6,798 bases of DNA, from contig JAJYJF010000121.1 in NCBI GenBank assembly GCA_021796375.1, forward strand, positions 1 through 6,798, written 5' to 3'. The notes below the pieces were generated by a model. That model was not told the origin of the DNA. It worked only from the letters and a program-made list of their open reading frames with translations, and did not search any database. The translations under genes were made by a program, and so were the position numbers. This document shows positions 6,081-6,798 of the stretch, one piece after another. Position 1 is the stretch's first letter. Each line of letters begins with the position of its first letter. Origin of the DNA: Chloroflexota bacterium (GTDB taxonomy: Bacteria > Chloroflexota > Anaerolineae > Anaerolineales > Anaerolineaceae).

Positions 6081-6539
6081 GTGCCCGCGCGGCTGCAGAC
6101 CGGGATCATGGTGGAAATTCCCTCCGTCGCGGTGATGGCGGACCGCTTCGCCCGCGAAGTGGATTTCTTCAGCATCGGCACGAACGATCTCACCCAGTAC
6201 ACTTTCGCCGCCGAGCGCACTAATGAGAAGGTGGCCCGTCTGGCGGATGCCTGCCATCCCGCGATCCTGCGGCAGATCGGGACCGTGATCCAGGCGGCTC
6301 ACGCCAGCAGCATCTGGACGGGCGTCTGCGGCGAGCTGGCGGGCGACCCGGATGCGGTGCCGCTGCTGCTCGGCCTGGGGTTGGATGAGTTCAGCATGGC
6401 GTCCCCGGCGATCCCCCATGCGAAAGCGATCATCCGCCAGTGGTCGCTGCCGGCTGCGCGCGAGCTCGCCCTGCGCGCGCTGGACCTGGATTCGGGCGCG
6501 CAGGTCCGCCAGCTGGTCCGGCAGTCCACCCCGCATTAA
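6081..6539 (+). CDS. ptsI: enzyme I 3' fragment (rest of the PEP-binding barrel)
   Basis: The same frame is open after the TAG to a TAA at 6537-6539. A GTG at 6081 is the first plausible restart, giving 152 residues, but no clear Shine-Dalgarno site precedes it. The segment holds GIMVEIPSVAV, FFSIGTNDLTQYTF and GVCGELAGDP, all standard for the C-terminal end of enzyme I. The residues between the TAG and 6081 also match the family, so this is the second half of one gene and not an independent one. Separate translation is doubtful. Confidence 0.6.
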   Translation: MPARLQTGIMVEIPSVAVMADRFAREVDFFSIGTNDLTQYTFAAERTNEKVARLADACHPAILRQIGTVIQAAHASSIWTGVCGELAGDPDAVPLLLGLGLDEFSMASPAIPHAKAIIRQWSLPAARELALRALDLDSGAQVRQLVRQSTPH

Positions 6540-6798
6540 GCCAACCTGCCTCGGGTTCGTCCCCGGCCGGAATTTTACTGGACAGCCCGGGCGGAAGAGA
6601 CCCTCTGGGGGATCCAGCTGCCTTGTGTCACCTCCCTTTTGGACGTTTGCGCCGTTACAAATCGCTGGTTCAGGCCTATACTTTAACTAATGACATTTTG
6701 CACAAGATGGTTTGTGTGCGCGGTATGAGATCTGAGGAGATCGAGACCTACCCCGGTCTGTCCGTCGTTTCCGCCTGACCATTCTATTCGCGAACTGA
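6540..6798 (+). other. 259 bases with no recognisable gene
   Basis: No reading frame on either strand gives a family I recognise. The + frame ending at 6778 (PGLSVVSA then TGA) is open mainly because it runs on from the ptsI region in another frame. The segment becomes markedly AT-richer from about 6650, as expected for a promoter region. A small perfect inverted repeat GATCT-gagg-AGATC lies at 6729-6742. No tRNA and no T-run terminator is seen after ptsI. Confidence 0.5.
6654..6682 (+). promoter_or_regulatory. possible sigma70-like promoter for a gene beyond the window
   Basis: GTTACA (6654-6659, four of six to the -35 consensus) is followed after 17 bases by TATACT (6677-6682, five of six to the -10). 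It is the best promoter-like pair in the window and lies in an AT-rich, gene-free segment. No start codon with a Shine-Dalgarno site follows before the window ends, so any target gene is outside. Confidence 0.4.

Larger units (their letters stand above)
4818..6539 (+). pseudogene. ptsI: PTS enzyme I (PEP-protein phosphotransferase), interrupted by one in-frame TAG
   Basis: Enzyme I takes phosphate from PEP onto a histidine and passes it to HPr in the cytoplasm. Reading through one TAG (codon 406, 6033-6035) gives about 573 codons, the normal family length, in one frame with no other fault. Domains: HPr-binding/N-terminal region (about 4-125), phosphohistidine swivel domain with GGPTSHTAI and catalytic H191, and PEP-binding barrel (about 250-540). 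The barrel has GLFRTEF with R298, RTMDIGGDK with R334, MVEIP with metal-binding E433, GTNDLTQY with N456 and D457, and GVCGELAGDP with C504. All lie two residues beyond their E. coli counterparts. The TAG falls in a variable helix after FPMIASLEEV, so almost any residue would serve there; CAG (Gln) changed to TAG is the simplest origin. It may be a recent pseudogene, a suppressed stop or a consensus error. No ptsH lies next to it. The symbol reflects the family. Confidence 0.85.

Noticed and set aside
4833..6536. 567-residue open frame on the minus strand opposite ptsI
   Set aside because: It is a by-product of strong GC codon bias: the product is rich in Arg, Gln, Gly and His with no family signature, while the + strand matches enzyme I throughout.
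6549..6575. Hairpin-like CGGG...CCCG after the ptsI stop as a terminator
   Set aside because: The stem is only about four pairs and no T run follows directly.
6707..6778. 23-codon ORF after the promoter-like pair
   Set aside because: There is no Shine-Dalgarno site, no recognisable peptide and the length is within chance.
1..6798. CRISPR array, insertion sequence or attachment site
   Set aside because: No regularly spaced direct repeats, transposase motifs or terminal inverted repeats were seen in the window.

Overview
The window is high-GC bacterial DNA with all recognisable genes on the + strand. The gene types (an E1 alpha/E1 beta dehydrogenase pair, a GT39-like membrane glycosyltransferase, MalF/MalG-type sugar permeases, PTS enzyme I) and the protein style would suit a Chloroflexota (Anaerolineae-like) heterotroph. 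That placement is an inference from general resemblance; there is no rRNA or other marker gene here to test it.

Layout. Positions 1-78 are the last 25 codons of a thiamine-diphosphate dehydrogenase E1 alpha subunit. It overlaps by ATGA an intact E1 beta gene (75-1055), of the pyruvate, acetoin or branched-chain 2-oxoacid type. No E2 gene follows. Instead, about 1120-1676 holds a decayed RraA-family (aldolase/decarboxylase-like) gene. It has no obvious start, a -1 frameshift near 1411-1433, an in-frame TGA at 1566, an Arg-Asp motif changed to Arg-Gly, and no C-terminal end. The next gene starts directly on this remnant: 1672-3867 encodes a 731-residue protein that joins a GT39/PMT-like multi-pass glycosyltransferase (about residues 1-365) to a MalF-type ABC sugar permease (about 395-731). 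It overlaps by 8 bases the MalG-type permease gene (3860-4705), which has a near-perfect Shine-Dalgarno site. After a 112-base gap with a hairpin and a possible promoter comes ptsI (4818-6539). This encodes a full-length enzyme I with every catalytic residue present, but it is interrupted by one in-frame TAG at codon 406. The last 259 bases hold no gene I can recognise, only a plausible sigma70-like promoter.

How the parts relate. The two permeases would form the membrane pore of a carbohydrate (or similar solute) ABC importer. Its binding protein and ATPase are not in the window. Enzyme I would start a phosphorelay from PEP to HPr, but no HPr gene is next to it. The E1 pair would feed acyl groups to an E2 encoded elsewhere. 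Nothing shows that these units form one pathway.

The most notable points are the glycosyltransferase-permease fusion, the single amber codon in an otherwise perfect ptsI, and the RraA pseudogene fused to the start of the transporter gene. Two disrupted genes and a gene fusion in 6.8 kb suggest either local gene decay or consensus errors in the assembly, and the sequence alone does not decide between them.
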